The notes beneath the pieces were generated by a model that ran no database searches, had not been told where the DNA came from, and saw only the letters and a program-made list of their open reading frames with translations. Made by a program: the position numbers and the translations under genes. This document shows positions 1 through 7,995 of a DNA stretch of 38,639 bases, piece by piece. The stretch covers positions 1-38,639 of the forward strand of contig CACJWS010000011.1 in NCBI GenBank assembly GCA_902596975.1, given 5' to 3'. This DNA comes from an uncultured Pelagibacteraceae bacterium. GTDB lineage: Bacteria > Pseudomonadota > Alphaproteobacteria > Pelagibacterales > Pelagibacteraceae. Position 1 is the stretch's first letter; each line of letters begins with the position of its first letter.

Positions 1-44
1 AAACCTCCAGAATAGGCAAGAACTATCTTTTTCTTTGATTTCAT
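1..44 (-). CDS. argG: Argininosuccinate synthase, N-terminal fragment (cut by window edge)
   Basis: Reading leftward from an ATG at 44 gives MKSKKKIVLAYSGG before the sequence runs out. A short basic start followed by IVLAYSGG is the hallmark N-terminus of argininosuccinate synthase, where SGG begins the ATP-pyrophosphatase P-loop. The enzyme joins citrulline and aspartate in arginine biosynthesis. The start codon lies 3 bases after the stop of the IalB-like gene, so the two are probably co-transcribed with the aldo/keto reductase upstream. Only 14 codons are visible. The identification rests on that motif alone, but the motif is distinctive. Confidence 0.8.
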   Translation of the reverse strand, partial: MKSKKKIVLAYSGG

Positions 45-47
45 TAT

Positions 48-548
48 TTAACTGCAGCTTTTTTTAGCCGCGTTATATGCTTTAGTGAAGCCCATCAAAG
101 AATAATGATCAATTGTTTGAGATCCAGATTTATTATATCCAGTAACCATTAATCTTGAGGCCTTTTTCATTCTGCTAACAACTTTTTTTTCAATTTTATT
201 ACTTGAAATCCATGCAAAATTATCTTGAGCTATATCAAATTTATATTTTGATTTACCAGAGCTAGCTGTAATTGAATTTTGGCTGTTGTATTCATAGCCT
301 GAGGTTGTGCTTACTTCGTCTTTAATTTTTTCAGATGGTCTAAAAGTTACAAATAATCTTGCATCTCTATCATTTTTTTTAGGAGATTGAAGAACAGGTT
401 TAGATTGAGCAAAACATACTTTACTATCCCCATTAGTAACAACAATTGCATCCCAGTCTTTAAATGTTCCTATTTTATTTAATTCTTCTGAATAAGAAGT
501 TGATCCAAATAAGAGAATAAAAAAAATTATTTTAAAAATTATGGACAT
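48..548 (-). CDS. Invasion-associated locus B (IalB) family secreted protein
   Basis: This 166-residue protein starts with a hydrophobic signal peptide (about residues 1-20, ending STSYS). It then has an IalB-like layout: an early segment with W-x-A and a Cys in VCFAQSKP, a central beta-rich part, and a C-terminal segment SLMGFTKAYNAAKKSC ending in a second Cys. IalB proteins are periplasmic or outer-membrane-associated and common in Alphaproteobacteria. The name comes from Bartonella, and the function in free-living relatives is unknown. The two Cys could form a disulfide (inference). It overlaps the upstream aldo/keto reductase by 10 bases and ends 3 bases before argG, so it looks like the middle gene of a three-gene minus-strand run. 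Confidence 0.7.
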   Translation of the reverse strand: MSIIFKIIFFILLFGSTSYSEELNKIGTFKDWDAIVVTNGDSKVCFAQSKPVLQSPKKNDRDARLFVTFRPSEKIKDEVSTTSGYEYNSQNSITASSGKSKYKFDIAQDNFAWISSNKIEKKVVSRMKKASRLMVTGYNKSGSQTIDHYSLMGFTKAYNAAKKSCS

Positions 549-1573
549 GGATTTGGATATTTTTTTTGAATTTCATTAATTTCATTAATTATTTCTTTAT
601 CAAGATTCACTTTTACACTTTCTATATTTGTTTTCAACTGCTCCATTGTTGTTGCACCAATAATAACGCTAGACATAAAATCCTGTATCTCACAAAATTT
701 TATACACATTTGACTCATATCAATGTTGTATTTTTCACTAATATTAAAATACTCATCAACAGCTTCGTTAGTATTTGGTTTTCGATATCTTGTCCAAAAA
801 TCCCAATCTCTTTCCATCCGAGATCCTTTTGGAAATTGCTTATTTCTATATTTACCACTTAAAAAACCACTGGCTAAAGGAGAATAAGATAAACAGCCAA
901 TATTTTCTCTTATAGACACCTCAGCTAATCCAACTTCATATGACCTATTTAATAAACTATAGGGATTTTGTATGGACATCATTCTTGGCAAACTCTTTTC
1001 CTTTGAGAGTTTGAGATAATTCATGACACCCCAAGGAGTTTCATTAGATAAACCTACATGTCTAATTTTACCTTGCTCAATATACTTTTGTAATTCAACC
1101 AACACGTCTTCGAATTTATTCCATTCATTTTCTTTATGCACATAACCAAGTCTTCCAAAATTGTTTACATTTCTTTCTGGCCAATGAAGCTGATATAAAT
1201 CTATATAATCAGTTTTAAGTCTTTTAAGACTGTTATGAAGTGCAGTTTCGAGATTCTTCCCTACAAAACTATTTTCACCATTTCTAATATAATCTCTTGC
1301 GGGACCACAAACTTTAGTTGCAAGTATCACATCTTTTCTTTTTTTTGTTTTTTCAAACCAATTTCCAATGATCGTCTCTGTATGACCAAAAGTTTCAGCT
1401 TTAGGAGGTACCGCATAAAGTTCTGCTGTATCCCAAAAATTAACCCCATTTTCTAGTGAGAAATCCATTTGTTCGAAGGCCTCTTCTTGGCTATTTTGTT
1501 CACCCCAAGTCATGGTGCCGAGACAAATTGTACTAATATCTATGTCAGTTGTTCCTAATTTTTTATAATTCAT
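539..1573 (-). CDS. Aldo/keto reductase, Tas-like
   Basis: This 344-residue TIM-barrel oxidoreductase starts MNYKKLGTTDIDIS and has the family signature FWDTAELY. The catalytic tetrad is readable as Asp48, Tyr53, Lys87 (ILATK) and His130 (LYQLHWPER). The C-terminal SVIIGATTMEQLKTNIES is the NADP-binding segment. The long spacing around residues 88-110 and the QLHWPER element resemble the Tas / YajO branch of NADP(H)-dependent reductases. It presumably reduces small aldehydes or ketones in the cytoplasm; the substrate cannot be told. Full length. Its 3' end overlaps the IalB-like gene, so it probably heads the run leading into argG. Confidence 0.85.
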   Translation of the reverse strand: MNYKKLGTTDIDISTICLGTMTWGEQNSQEEAFEQMDFSLENGVNFWDTAELYAVPPKAETFGHTETIIGNWFEKTKKRKDVILATKVCGPARDYIRNGENSFVGKNLETALHNSLKRLKTDYIDLYQLHWPERNVNNFGRLGYVHKENEWNKFEDVLVELQKYIEQGKIRHVGLSNETPWGVMNYLKLSKEKSLPRMMSIQNPYSLLNRSYEVGLAEVSIRENIGCLSYSPLASGFLSGKYRNKQFPKGSRMERDWDFWTRYRKPNTNEAVDEYFNISEKYNIDMSQMCIKFCEIQDFMSSVIIGATTMEQLKTNIESVKVNLDKEIINEINEIQKKYPNPCP

Positions 1574-1601
1574 TAAATATTAAGTATTTGTTACCTATAT
1601 T

Positions 1602-1630
1602 TTGACTGCTTGAAAAATTTTAAATTTATT
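1602..1630 (+). promoter_or_regulatory. Candidate promoter for the BAX-inhibitor-1 gene
   Basis: TTGACT at 1602-1607 is a good -35 match. It is followed after 17 bases by TTTATT at 1625-1630, a weak -10, about 15 bases ahead of the chosen ATG at 1646. The gap lies between the divergent aldo/keto reductase start (1573) and this gene, where a promoter is expected. The -10 is poor and the region is very AT-rich, so this is only a candidate. Confidence 0.35.
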
Positions 1631-1645
1631 ACTATATATTTAATT

Positions 1646-2404
1646 ATGGAATTCAATAGAGACAATATCTTAAGTAGATCAACGACAGCAAAAAAAGCTG
1701 TTGTAATGGATGAAGGCCTTAGAGCCTACATGCTTAAAGTTTACAACTACATGGCAACTGGAGTTTTGCTAACGGGTATCATTGCATTGCTATCTTTTAA
1801 AATGTCAGTAGTTACAGATGCAAGTGGATCAATAGTTGCTTTAACTGAGTTCGGAAATGCAATTTATCTATCAGGATTGAAATGGGTGGTTATGTTAGCT
1901 CCTCTCGGAATTGTTTTTTATATGAGTTTTGGGATAAATAAAATGAGTTCTTCAAAAGCTCAAACTACTTTTTGGATTTTTGCAGCCTTGATGGGTTTAT
2001 CACTATCATCAATTTTATTAGTTTACACAGGACTTAGTGTGACGAGAGTATTTTTCATATCTTCAGCAACATTTGGTGCTATGAGTATATATGGTTACAC
2101 AACTAAAAGAGACCTCACAAAATTTGGATCATTCTTAATGATGGGTTTGATCGGTATTATAATCGCGTCTTTAGTAAATATTTTCTTAAAATCTTCAATG
2201 ATGTACTTTGCTATTTCAATCATTGGAGTTCTTATATTTGTTGGATTAACTGCATACGATACACAAAAAATTAAGAATATGTACGTAGCATCAGATTCAG
2301 GTGAAGTAATTGGCAAGAAAGCTGTTATGGGAGCTTTAACATTATACTTAGATTTTATAAATTTATTTATAATGCTTTTAAGATTGTTCGGTCAAAGAAG
2401 ATAA
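1646..2404 (+). CDS. BAX inhibitor-1 / YccA (YbhL-like) membrane protein
   Basis: An integral membrane protein of 252 residues from the ATG at 1646. The frame can be extended 12 codons upstream, but that part would overlap the candidate promoter, while MEFNRDNILSRSTT is a typical cytoplasmic N-terminus for the family. About seven hydrophobic segments are visible. The C-terminus contains LYLDFINLFIMLLRLFG, the signature ending of bacterial BI-1 proteins (YbhL/YccA). Members are inner-membrane proteins proposed to conduct Ca2+ or H+ or to interact with FtsH; the role here is not known. It is a stand-alone gene that converges on the DUF2794 gene with only 7 bases between their ends. Confidence 0.88.
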   Translation: MEFNRDNILSRSTTAKKAVVMDEGLRAYMLKVYNYMATGVLLTGIIALLSFKMSVVTDASGSIVALTEFGNAIYLSGLKWVVMLAPLGIVFYMSFGINKMSSSKAQTTFWIFAALMGLSLSSILLVYTGLSVTRVFFISSATFGAMSIYGYTTKRDLTKFGSFLMMGLIGIIIASLVNIFLKSSMMYFAISIIGVLIFVGLTAYDTQKIKNMYVASDSGEVIGKKAVMGALTLYLDFINLFIMLLRLFGQRR

Positions 2405-2406
2405 TC

Positions 2407-2422
2407 AAAAACTATAGTTTTT
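2407..2422. terminator. Palindrome at the BI-1 / DUF2794 convergent junction, possible weak bidirectional terminator
   Basis: AAAAACTATAGTTTTT is a perfect 16-base palindrome. It can fold as a 6-bp stem with a TATA loop, ends in T runs on both strands, and lies exactly where two convergent genes meet, overlapping the DUF2794 stop. It has a single GC pair, so termination strength is doubtful and chance is possible in such AT-rich DNA. Confidence 0.3.
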
Positions 2423-2747
2423 TCCAATTTGTTTTTTTTAGAAGTATTTCTAAATCATAAGCATTATTTAAAATTTTACCATTTCTGTCAGTTATTAAAT
2501 ATTTCAAATTCTTATTAGATGGTTTAAAATTTTTACAAATGTTGTAGATAGCTTTTTCTGCTGCATTTTTAAAAATACTAAAACTTACTCTTTTACTTGA
2601 TATTGAGAGGCCATAGTCTTTCCAAGATCCTTCAGATACCATTTTAGCATATAGGTCTAATATAATTTTTAGTTCTTTTTTTTCAAAAAAATACCTTTGG
2701 TTTTGTTCTTTATTTGAATTATTTATTACTAATTTTAAATTACTCAT
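2412..2747 (-). CDS. DUF2794 family protein
   Basis: A soluble, basic protein of 111 residues. The pattern RYFFEKKELKIILDLYAKMVSEGSWKDYGLSI, with a later conserved Y-L-I-T-D-R-x-G-K-I-L, matches my memory of DUF2794, a small alphaproteobacterial family of unknown function. No signal peptide, membrane segment or catalytic motif is apparent. It overlaps the upstream yciB gene by 8 bases, so the two are almost certainly translated from one message. Family assignment is from pattern recall; the function is unknown. Confidence 0.7.
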   Translation of the reverse strand: MSNLKLVINNSNKEQNQRYFFEKKELKIILDLYAKMVSEGSWKDYGLSISSKRVSFSIFKNAAEKAIYNICKNFKPSNKNLKYLITDRNGKILNNAYDLEILLKKTNWKKL

Positions 2748-3291
2748 TTAATTTGTGTTTATTAATCAACCCAACTTGTGATGCTGTAAAGATGAATGTA
2801 ATTGGTAGCATTCCCCAAACTTTAAAGTTAACCCAAAATTCTTCTGTTTGAGTTCTCCAAACAATTTCATTTAATATAGCTAAAAAAATAAAAAAATAAG
2901 TCCATCTGTTATTCAAAATTTTCCAACCTTCATCAGACATTGGTAGTGTTTTTCCAAGTATTAATTTTAAAACTGGTTCATTGGTGAAGTATTTTCCAAA
3001 GAATAAAGCTAAGGCAAATAAAATATTTATAATAGTGGGTTTCATATAAATAAAAATTGGATTATCAAAATAAATTGTTAAACCTCCAAATAGAGTAATT
3101 AAAATTCCTCCTAACAAAGGAACCATCGGAACTTTTTTTTCCAGTATCCAAACCAATAGAACAGAAATTATTGTTGCGACAATTAGAGGTGGTATTGCAA
3201 CTTTTAAATTTTTATCACTGTTATAATAAAAGAAGAAAAAAATAGCTAAAGGCCCAACGTCTGTAATGAATTTTAGAAGTGATTTATTCAC
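2740..3291 (-). CDS. yciB: Inner membrane septation protein A (YciB/IspZ)
   Basis: A 183-residue polytopic membrane protein. The opening KFITDVGPLAIFFFFYYNSDKNL, the Pro-rich charged stretch before the third membrane segment, and the ending NEIVWRTQTEEFWVNFKVWGMLPITFIF are classic for intracellular septation protein A (YciB/IspZ). Length is normal (about 180). Family members affect cell-envelope integrity and division; biochemistry is not settled. Five to six hydrophobic spans are visible. It is divergent from hspQ and translationally overlaps the DUF2794 gene downstream. In many Alphaproteobacteria it lies near ftsY and ccm genes, and both are in this window. Confidence 0.9.
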   Translation of the reverse strand: MNKSLLKFITDVGPLAIFFFFYYNSDKNLKVAIPPLIVATIISVLLVWILEKKVPMVPLLGGILITLFGGLTIYFDNPIFIYMKPTIINILFALALFFGKYFTNEPVLKLILGKTLPMSDEGWKILNNRWTYFFIFLAILNEIVWRTQTEEFWVNFKVWGMLPITFIFTASQVGLINKHKLNE

Positions 3292-3369
3292 TGCTACATA
3301 TTAACAGATTAATAAAACATTTATATTTTTTTTATTGATTTTTTTCATCAAATATCCATATTTAATATC

Positions 3370-3690
3370 GTGAGTACTCAAAAAGCTAAATTTTCAATTG
3401 GAGACGTTGTAAAACATAGACACTTCGATTTTAGAGGTGTGATTTACGATGTTGACTTTGAATTTAATAACTCAGAGGAGTGGTATCAATCGATTCCAAA
3501 AAACGTGAGACCTAGAAAGGATCAGCCATTTTATCATTTACTAGCAGAGAATGACGAAATTACTTACGAGGCTTATGTGTCTGAGCAAAATCTATTATTT
3601 GATGACTCTGAAGAGCCTATAAAACACCCTCTAATTAATGAAATTTTTTCAGGTAAGCGTGGATCAAGCTACTTCAAGCCTTCGAATTAA
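3370..3690 (+). CDS. hspQ: Heat shock protein HspQ (hemimethylated-DNA-binding YccV family)
   Basis: A 106-residue protein beginning at a GTG. KFSIGDVVKHRHFDFRGVIYDVD and the central RPRKDQPFYHLLAE ... YVSEQNLLFD are the diagnostic blocks of HspQ/YccV, a small beta-barrel-like domain. In enterobacteria HspQ is a specificity-enhancing factor of Lon protease and was earlier described as binding hemimethylated oriC. No Shine-Dalgarno sequence precedes the GTG. A loose promoter-like pair (TTGATT at 3335, TATTTA at 3359) would put the transcription start almost on the codon, so a leaderless message is possible (inference). Confidence 0.9.
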   Translation: MSTQKAKFSIGDVVKHRHFDFRGVIYDVDFEFNNSEEWYQSIPKNVRPRKDQPFYHLLAENDEITYEAYVSEQNLLFDDSEEPIKHPLINEIFSGKRGSSYFKPSN

Positions 3691-3758
3691 CTAATAGCCA
3701 ATATTTAAACACAATTGTCCCAAATCTCTGTCATATCTGTTAGTTATAAAATATTTAA

Positions 3759-3812
3759 TTCTGATCAAGAGTACTGTTTTTCCTCTATCTCCCTCTGTAT
3801 TCTTGGTCAGAA
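3759..3812 (+). other. Long hairpin with pyrimidine-rich loop between hspQ and ccmC
   Basis: The arms at 3759-3774 and 3797-3812 (TTCTGATCAAGAGTAC and GTATTCTTGGTCAGAA) are complementary over 16 positions, with 14 Watson-Crick pairs and two pairs that are G-U only if the plus strand is transcribed. The 22-base loop is almost all pyrimidine. No U-run follows, so it does not look like a simple terminator. It could be a structured ccmC leader, an hspQ 3' end, or part of a small RNA. The wobble pairs favour a plus-strand RNA. No known family was recognised. Confidence 0.55.
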
Positions 3813-3857
3813 AATTTTGAACAATTTTAATCTAAAATTTATGTGTTATAAAAAATT

Positions 3858-4565
3858 ATGATTAATTATTTCAATCCAAATAATACTTTAAAGATAATTA
3901 ATAAAATACAAAAGTTTGTATTTGCGCTATTTATAATTGTATTGTTGCTTGGATTAGTTGAAGCTTTAGTTCTTTCTCCCGAGGATTATAAGCAGAGTGA
4001 CTCAGTTAGGATTATGTATGTCCATGTTCCATCAGCTTGGATATCACTCGGAATATTTTCATTTATTTCCATTCTTTCTTTTGGAGTTTTTGTTTTTAAA
4101 AATAAAAATTTCTCTTTAATAACAAAAAGTTTAGCACCTTCTGGTTTTGTTTTTAGCATAATAGCTTTAGTTACAGGATCCATTTGGGGAAAACCAACCT
4201 GGGGAACTTGGTGGGCTTGGGATGCAAGAATAACTTCAATGCTCTTACTTTCAATTTTTTATTTATTGTTCATTACTTCTTGGAAGATTACGACAGACAC
4301 TAGTAAAGCAGAAAAAGTTAGCTCAATAATAGCAATTATTGGTCTTATAAATATTCCAGTTATAAAATTTTCAGTAGAATGGTGGAATACTTTACACCAA
4401 CCTGCGTCAGTAAAAATTTTGGAAGAAACAACAATTCATTCTTCAATGTTGACACCATTAGCTATAATGACTGCGGCATTTGCTCTATTTTCACTTTTGA
4501 TATTTTTAATGAAATATAATACAGAACTGTTAAAGATTAAAAATAAAGGCCTTAATAGATTATGA
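3858..4565 (+). CDS. ccmC: Heme exporter / heme handling protein CcmC
   Basis: A 235-residue protein with six hydrophobic spans. It carries the WWD-family tryptophan-rich periplasmic motif WGTWWAWD (residues 115-122) and the two heme-ligand histidines expected on either side (His56 in YVHVPSAW, His180 in TLHQPASV). CcmC loads heme onto CcmE in the System I cytochrome c maturation pathway. Full length. It heads the ccmC-D-E-F-G-H run; ccmA and ccmB, which encode the CcmAB ATPase, are not in the window. It overlaps ccmD by 4 bases. Confidence 0.95.
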   Translation: MINYFNPNNTLKIINKIQKFVFALFIIVLLLGLVEALVLSPEDYKQSDSVRIMYVHVPSAWISLGIFSFISILSFGVFVFKNKNFSLITKSLAPSGFVFSIIALVTGSIWGKPTWGTWWAWDARITSMLLLSIFYLLFITSWKITTDTSKAEKVSSIIAIIGLINIPVIKFSVEWWNTLHQPASVKILEETTIHSSMLTPLAIMTAAFALFSLLIFLMKYNTELLKIKNKGLNRL

Positions 4566-4795
4566 TTAGTGAACTACTAAATATGAATGGATACGGTGTA
4601 TACGTTTGGTCATCATTTATATTTACTCTATTTTCTTTTAGCTTCTTATACGCGGTAGTAAAATTAAATTTAATTAAAGAGAAAAAGAAATTTGAGGAAA
4701 ATTATAAATCACTAGATGAAAAGAAACTTGCATCAGTAGCTAAGCAAAAAACGTACAGAGAGATATTAGCAAACACTTCCACATCTAAAGTTTAA
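4562..4795 (+). CDS. ccmD: CcmD, small heme-lyase accessory membrane protein
   Basis: A 77-residue protein starting 4 bases before the ccmC stop. It opens with [18 protein letters not shown], one membrane helix preceded by the GYGxYVWxSF pattern typical of CcmD, followed by a charged cytoplasmic tail. CcmD helps release holo-CcmE from CcmABC. Most CcmD are 45-70 residues, so this one has a slightly longer basic tail. Identification rests on the motif plus its fixed place between ccmC and ccmE. Confidence 0.88.
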   Translation: MISELLNMNGYGVYVWSSFIFTLFSFSFLYAVVKLNLIKEKKKFEENYKSLDEKKLASVAKQKTYREILANTSTSKV

Positions 4796-4806
4796 CTAAA
4801 ATTCAC

Positions 4807-5229
4807 ATGTACGGAAAAAAAGTTAAATTTAGAGCTCTTTTTATTTTTTTAATTTTAATTTCATTAGTTCTTACAATTTTTTTGGTTGTTAAATCTCTTG
4901 AGGAAAACGTAGTATATTTTAAGTCTCCAACAGACATTAAAAACCTTAATGAAATCAAAAATGCTCAAAAAATAAGAGTTGGTGGAATGGTGAAAAAAAA
5001 TTCTATTAAAATAAATGATAAAGAAATTTTTTTCGTAATTACGGATTTCAAAAATGAATTATTAGTTAACTTTAATGGATCGGTACCTAATTTGTTTGAA
5101 GAGGGTAAGGGTGTAGTTGCTGAAGGTTTCTTAAAGGATAAAAGTTTTCTAAATGCTGACAAGATTTTAGCAAAACATGATGAAAATTATATGCCTCCTG
5201 AAGTTAGCGAAGCTATGAAAAATAATTAA
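4807..5229 (+). CDS. ccmE: Periplasmic heme chaperone CcmE
   Basis: A 140-residue protein with one N-terminal membrane anchor (about residues 9-28) and an OB-fold domain. The heme-binding motif is HDENY: His124 corresponds to the residue that forms the covalent heme bond and Tyr128 to the axial ligand, followed by MPPEV as usual. CcmE receives heme from CcmC and passes it to the CcmF/H ligation complex. It lies 11 bases after ccmD and 5 bases before ccmF. Length and motif are normal. Confidence 0.95.
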   Translation: MYGKKVKFRALFIFLILISLVLTIFLVVKSLEENVVYFKSPTDIKNLNEIKNAQKIRVGGMVKKNSIKINDKEIFFVITDFKNELLVNFNGSVPNLFEEGKGVVAEGFLKDKSFLNADKILAKHDENYMPPEVSEAMKNN

Positions 5230-5234
5230 TTTGT

Positions 5235-7115
5235 ATGTCTAATTATTTAGGAAATTATTCTTTATATATAGCTTTAATTGCATCTGTTTATTTAATTTTT
5301 AAGTCATATTTGGATGCAAATTCAGAAAATAAATATTTAGATAAAAACTTTATTTTAATTACTTCAATACAAACTATAATGATTACAGTAAGTTTTTTTA
5401 GTCTAGTTGCAGCTTTTGTAATTTCAGATTTTAGTAATGAAACTGTTTTTAACAATTCTCATACTTTAAAACCTTTATTTTATAAAGTTTCAGGTACTTG
5501 GGGAAATCATGAGGGAAGTTTATTATTGTGGTTATTAGTTCTTTCAATTTTTCTATTTATTTTTTTATTAAATTCAAGATCACAAGATACTAAATACAAA
5601 CTTCTAACGATACTATTTCAACAAATTATTATTTCAGGTTTTCTAATTTTTATTTTATTAACTTCCAACCCATTCAAAACGCTATATCCAATTCCTAGCG
5701 AGGGATTAGGTTTGAACCCTATTTTACAAGACCCTGCTTTAGCTATTCATCCTCCAATTTTATATTTAGGTTATGTCGGAACATCTATTATCTTTTCAGC
5801 TTCACTTGCCTCAATGATTAGCGGAAATATTGGAGATAAGTGGGCAAGGCATATTAAAAAATGGGTTTTGCTATCTTGGGTATTTTTAACAATTGGTATT
5901 TTGCTTGGATCTATATGGGCATATTATGAGCTGGGCTGGGGAGGTTTTTGGTTTTGGGATCCTGTAGAAAATGTTTCATTGATGCCATGGTTTTGCTTAA
6001 CAGCACTCCTGCATACAGTAATTGTATTACAGAAAAGAAATTCATTTAAAGAGTGGACTATTATTTTGTCAATTACAACTTTTTCACTGAGTATGAGTGG
6101 TACTTTTCTTGTTAGGTCTGGAATTTTAAATTCAATTCATACTTTTGCAAACGATCCATCAAGAGGGTTATTTATATTAAGTTTTCTCTTTATCCTAATA
6201 TTGATGTCTATATTAATTTTCTTTTTTAATCAGAATAAAATATCAAACACAGCAAAAGAGAATTTTATTTTAAGTAAAGAGACCGCAATATTAGTGAATA
6301 ACTGGTTTATGATGTTTTTTTTATCTGTTGTTCTTGTTGGTACAATTTATCCAATTTTTCTTGAAGTTTTAAATGGTTCAAAAATTTCTGTTGGTCCACC
6401 TTTTTATCATAATCTTTTAATACCTTTCTTAATTCCTTTTTTAATCTTTATGAGCTTTGGCCCAAGTTTGAAATGGATTAAAGATAAATTAAAAAAGTTT
6501 AACTATAATATTTTAATTATTTTTTTAGTTTCATTGCTTATTTCATATGTCATTTTAACAAAAACAGAAAATTCATTTTTGTTATCTATTCCTCTGATAG
6601 TTTTGAGCATCTATCTCTTATTAGTAACAATTAAGGATTTTTTTGTTAGTAGGTCCTCGATTAGCCAAAAAATTTCACATTTTGGTTTTAGTTTATTAAT
6701 TACTAGTATCTTATTGAATGGCCTTTTTTCTAATGAATTCAATTCAAATATGAAAGTAGGAGATGAAAGAATATTCGACGAAAAAGTTGTAAAATTAAAA
6801 GAAGTTAATGTTAAAGATGTGGACAATTATAAATCTCTTAAAGCTAGTTTTGAAGTTACAAATAAAAATTCCTCTTTTGCTTTATACCCAGAAGTTAGGA
6901 TTTACCAGCAGCCTTTAACTATTACGAGTGAAGCAGATATTAAGACAACATTATTTTCAGATAATTTTTTAGTATTTAATATTTTAAAAGACGATGGATA
7001 TTATAACGTAAGATATCAATATAAACCCTTAATGATTTGGATATGGATCTCAACTATATTTATTGGTTTTGGTGGTTTATTAAGTGTTATTAGAAAAAAT
7101 GAGCAAAAATATTAA
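5235..7115 (+). CDS. ccmF: Cytochrome c heme lyase subunit CcmF
   Basis: A 626-residue polytopic membrane protein with a long series of hydrophobic spans. It has the WWD-domain motif WGGFWFWDPVENVSLMPW (around 235-251) and conserved heme-ligand histidines at His172 (AIHPP) and His260. GTWGNHEGSLLLW near residue 88 is another CcmF hallmark. With CcmH it attaches heme to apocytochrome c in the periplasm. Length matches the family (about 630-660). A poorly conserved soluble loop near residues 500-600 precedes the last helix. It overlaps ccmG by 17 bases if ccmG starts at 7099. Confidence 0.95.
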   Translation: MSNYLGNYSLYIALIASVYLIFKSYLDANSENKYLDKNFILITSIQTIMITVSFFSLVAAFVISDFSNETVFNNSHTLKPLFYKVSGTWGNHEGSLLLWLLVLSIFLFIFLLNSRSQDTKYKLLTILFQQIIISGFLIFILLTSNPFKTLYPIPSEGLGLNPILQDPALAIHPPILYLGYVGTSIIFSASLASMISGNIGDKWARHIKKWVLLSWVFLTIGILLGSIWAYYELGWGGFWFWDPVENVSLMPWFCLTALLHTVIVLQKRNSFKEWTIILSITTFSLSMSGTFLVRSGILNSIHTFANDPSRGLFILSFLFILILMSILIFFFNQNKISNTAKENFILSKETAILVNNWFMMFFLSVVLVGTIYPIFLEVLNGSKISVGPPFYHNLLIPFLIPFLIFMSFGPSLKWIKDKLKKFNYNILIIFLVSLLISYVILTKTENSFLLSIPLIVLSIYLLLVTIKDFFVSRSSISQKISHFGFSLLITSILLNGLFSNEFNSNMKVGDERIFDEKVVKLKEVNVKDVDNYKSLKASFEVTNKNSSFALYPEVRIYQQPLTITSEADIKTTLFSDNFLVFNILKDDGYYNVRYQYKPLMIWIWISTIFIGFGGLLSVIRKNEQKY

Positions 7116-7629
7116 ATTTTTAGGATTACTACTAACATTAATAATAATTTTTATAATCTTGCTCAAGGGATTGAACGTATCGAAAGATTACTCTAACGAG
7201 AAATTAAAAAGTAAAATAGATTTTTCACTTAATGCAAAAAAACTATTTTCAGATGAAATAATTAATATTTCTGACTTATTTGATAAAAATAGTCCTTCTG
7301 TAGTAAATATTTGGGCATCTTGGTGCGCACCATGTAGAGAAGAGCATCAGTTTTTAATGAAATTAAAAGATATGAACATAAATATAATTGGAATTAATTA
7401 TAAAGACAGTCCAAAAAATGCGAAAAATTTTTTATACTCACTTGGAAATCCTTATTCAGAAGTTATTACCGATAATGATGGAACAAAATCAATAGAATTC
7501 GGAGCCATTGGTGTTCCTGAAACTTTTATTATAAGTGGTAAAACAAATGAGATAATAAAAAAGTATATTGGTCCATTGACAAGCGAAAATTTAATAGAAA
7601 TAAAAAATTTATTAGAAGAAAATGCTTAA
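7099..7629 (+). CDS. ccmG: Thiol:disulfide interchange protein CcmG/DsbE
   Basis: A membrane-anchored thioredoxin-like protein of 176 residues from the ATG at 7099. A GTG at 7084 would add five residues without improving the match. One N-terminal hydrophobic anchor (about 7-23) is followed by the active site WASWCAPC (Cys76, Cys79) and the cis-proline GVPETF later on. CcmG keeps the CxxCH motif of apocytochrome c reduced, or reduces CcmH, before heme ligation. It overlaps both ccmF and ccmH, so translation is coupled. Confidence 0.93.
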   Translation: MSKNIKFLGLLLTLIIIFIILLKGLNVSKDYSNEKLKSKIDFSLNAKKLFSDEIINISDLFDKNSPSVVNIWASWCAPCREEHQFLMKLKDMNINIIGINYKDSPKNAKNFLYSLGNPYSEVITDNDGTKSIEFGAIGVPETFIISGKTNEIIKKYIGPLTSENLIEIKNLLEENA

Positions 7630-7981
7630 AATTTTAAAATTAATATTGCTGCTATATTTTAGTTTTAATTTTTCCTATGCTAATGAAATAAATACCAAAG
7701 TAGATCAAATTACAAAAAACTTAAGGTGTTTGATATGCCAAGGTCAATCTGTTTACGACTCTCAGTCCGATTTTGCTGTTAGTATGAAGCTTGTCGTAAA
7801 AAATAAGATTGATGAAGGTAAAGAAGAAGAAGAAATATATGATTATTTAAAAAATAAATATGGAGAGTGGATTGTATATGAACCAGAATTAAACCAAAAT
7901 ACATTTTTACTCTGGTCAATACCTTTGATTTTGTTCGCTTTTGGCGGCCTTTTAATTATTAGAAAAGTATCTATAAAGTAA
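7622..7981 (+). CDS. ccmH: Cytochrome c maturation protein CcmH (CycL type)
   Basis: A 119-residue protein with a signal peptide (to about residue 20, SYA|NE), the redox motif LRCLICQGQSV (Cys36, Cys39), and one C-terminal membrane helix (about 96-113). This is the short CcmH/CycL form, without the fused CcmI-like TPR domain of E. coli CcmH. No separate ccmI is present here. It overlaps ccmG by 8 bases and ends the ccm run; the next gene begins 14 bases later. Confidence 0.93.
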   Translation: MLKILKLILLLYFSFNFSYANEINTKVDQITKNLRCLICQGQSVYDSQSDFAVSMKLVVKNKIDEGKEEEEIYDYLKNKYGEWIVYEPELNQNTFLLWSIPLILFAFGGLLIIRKVSIK

Positions 7982-7995
7982 CCAGGATTTTTAAT

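Noticed and set aside
3817..3845. Sigma-70 promoter for ccmC (TTGAAC with 17 bases to TATGTG)
   Set aside because: The -10 matches poorly and no alternative spacing was better, so it is not listed as a feature.
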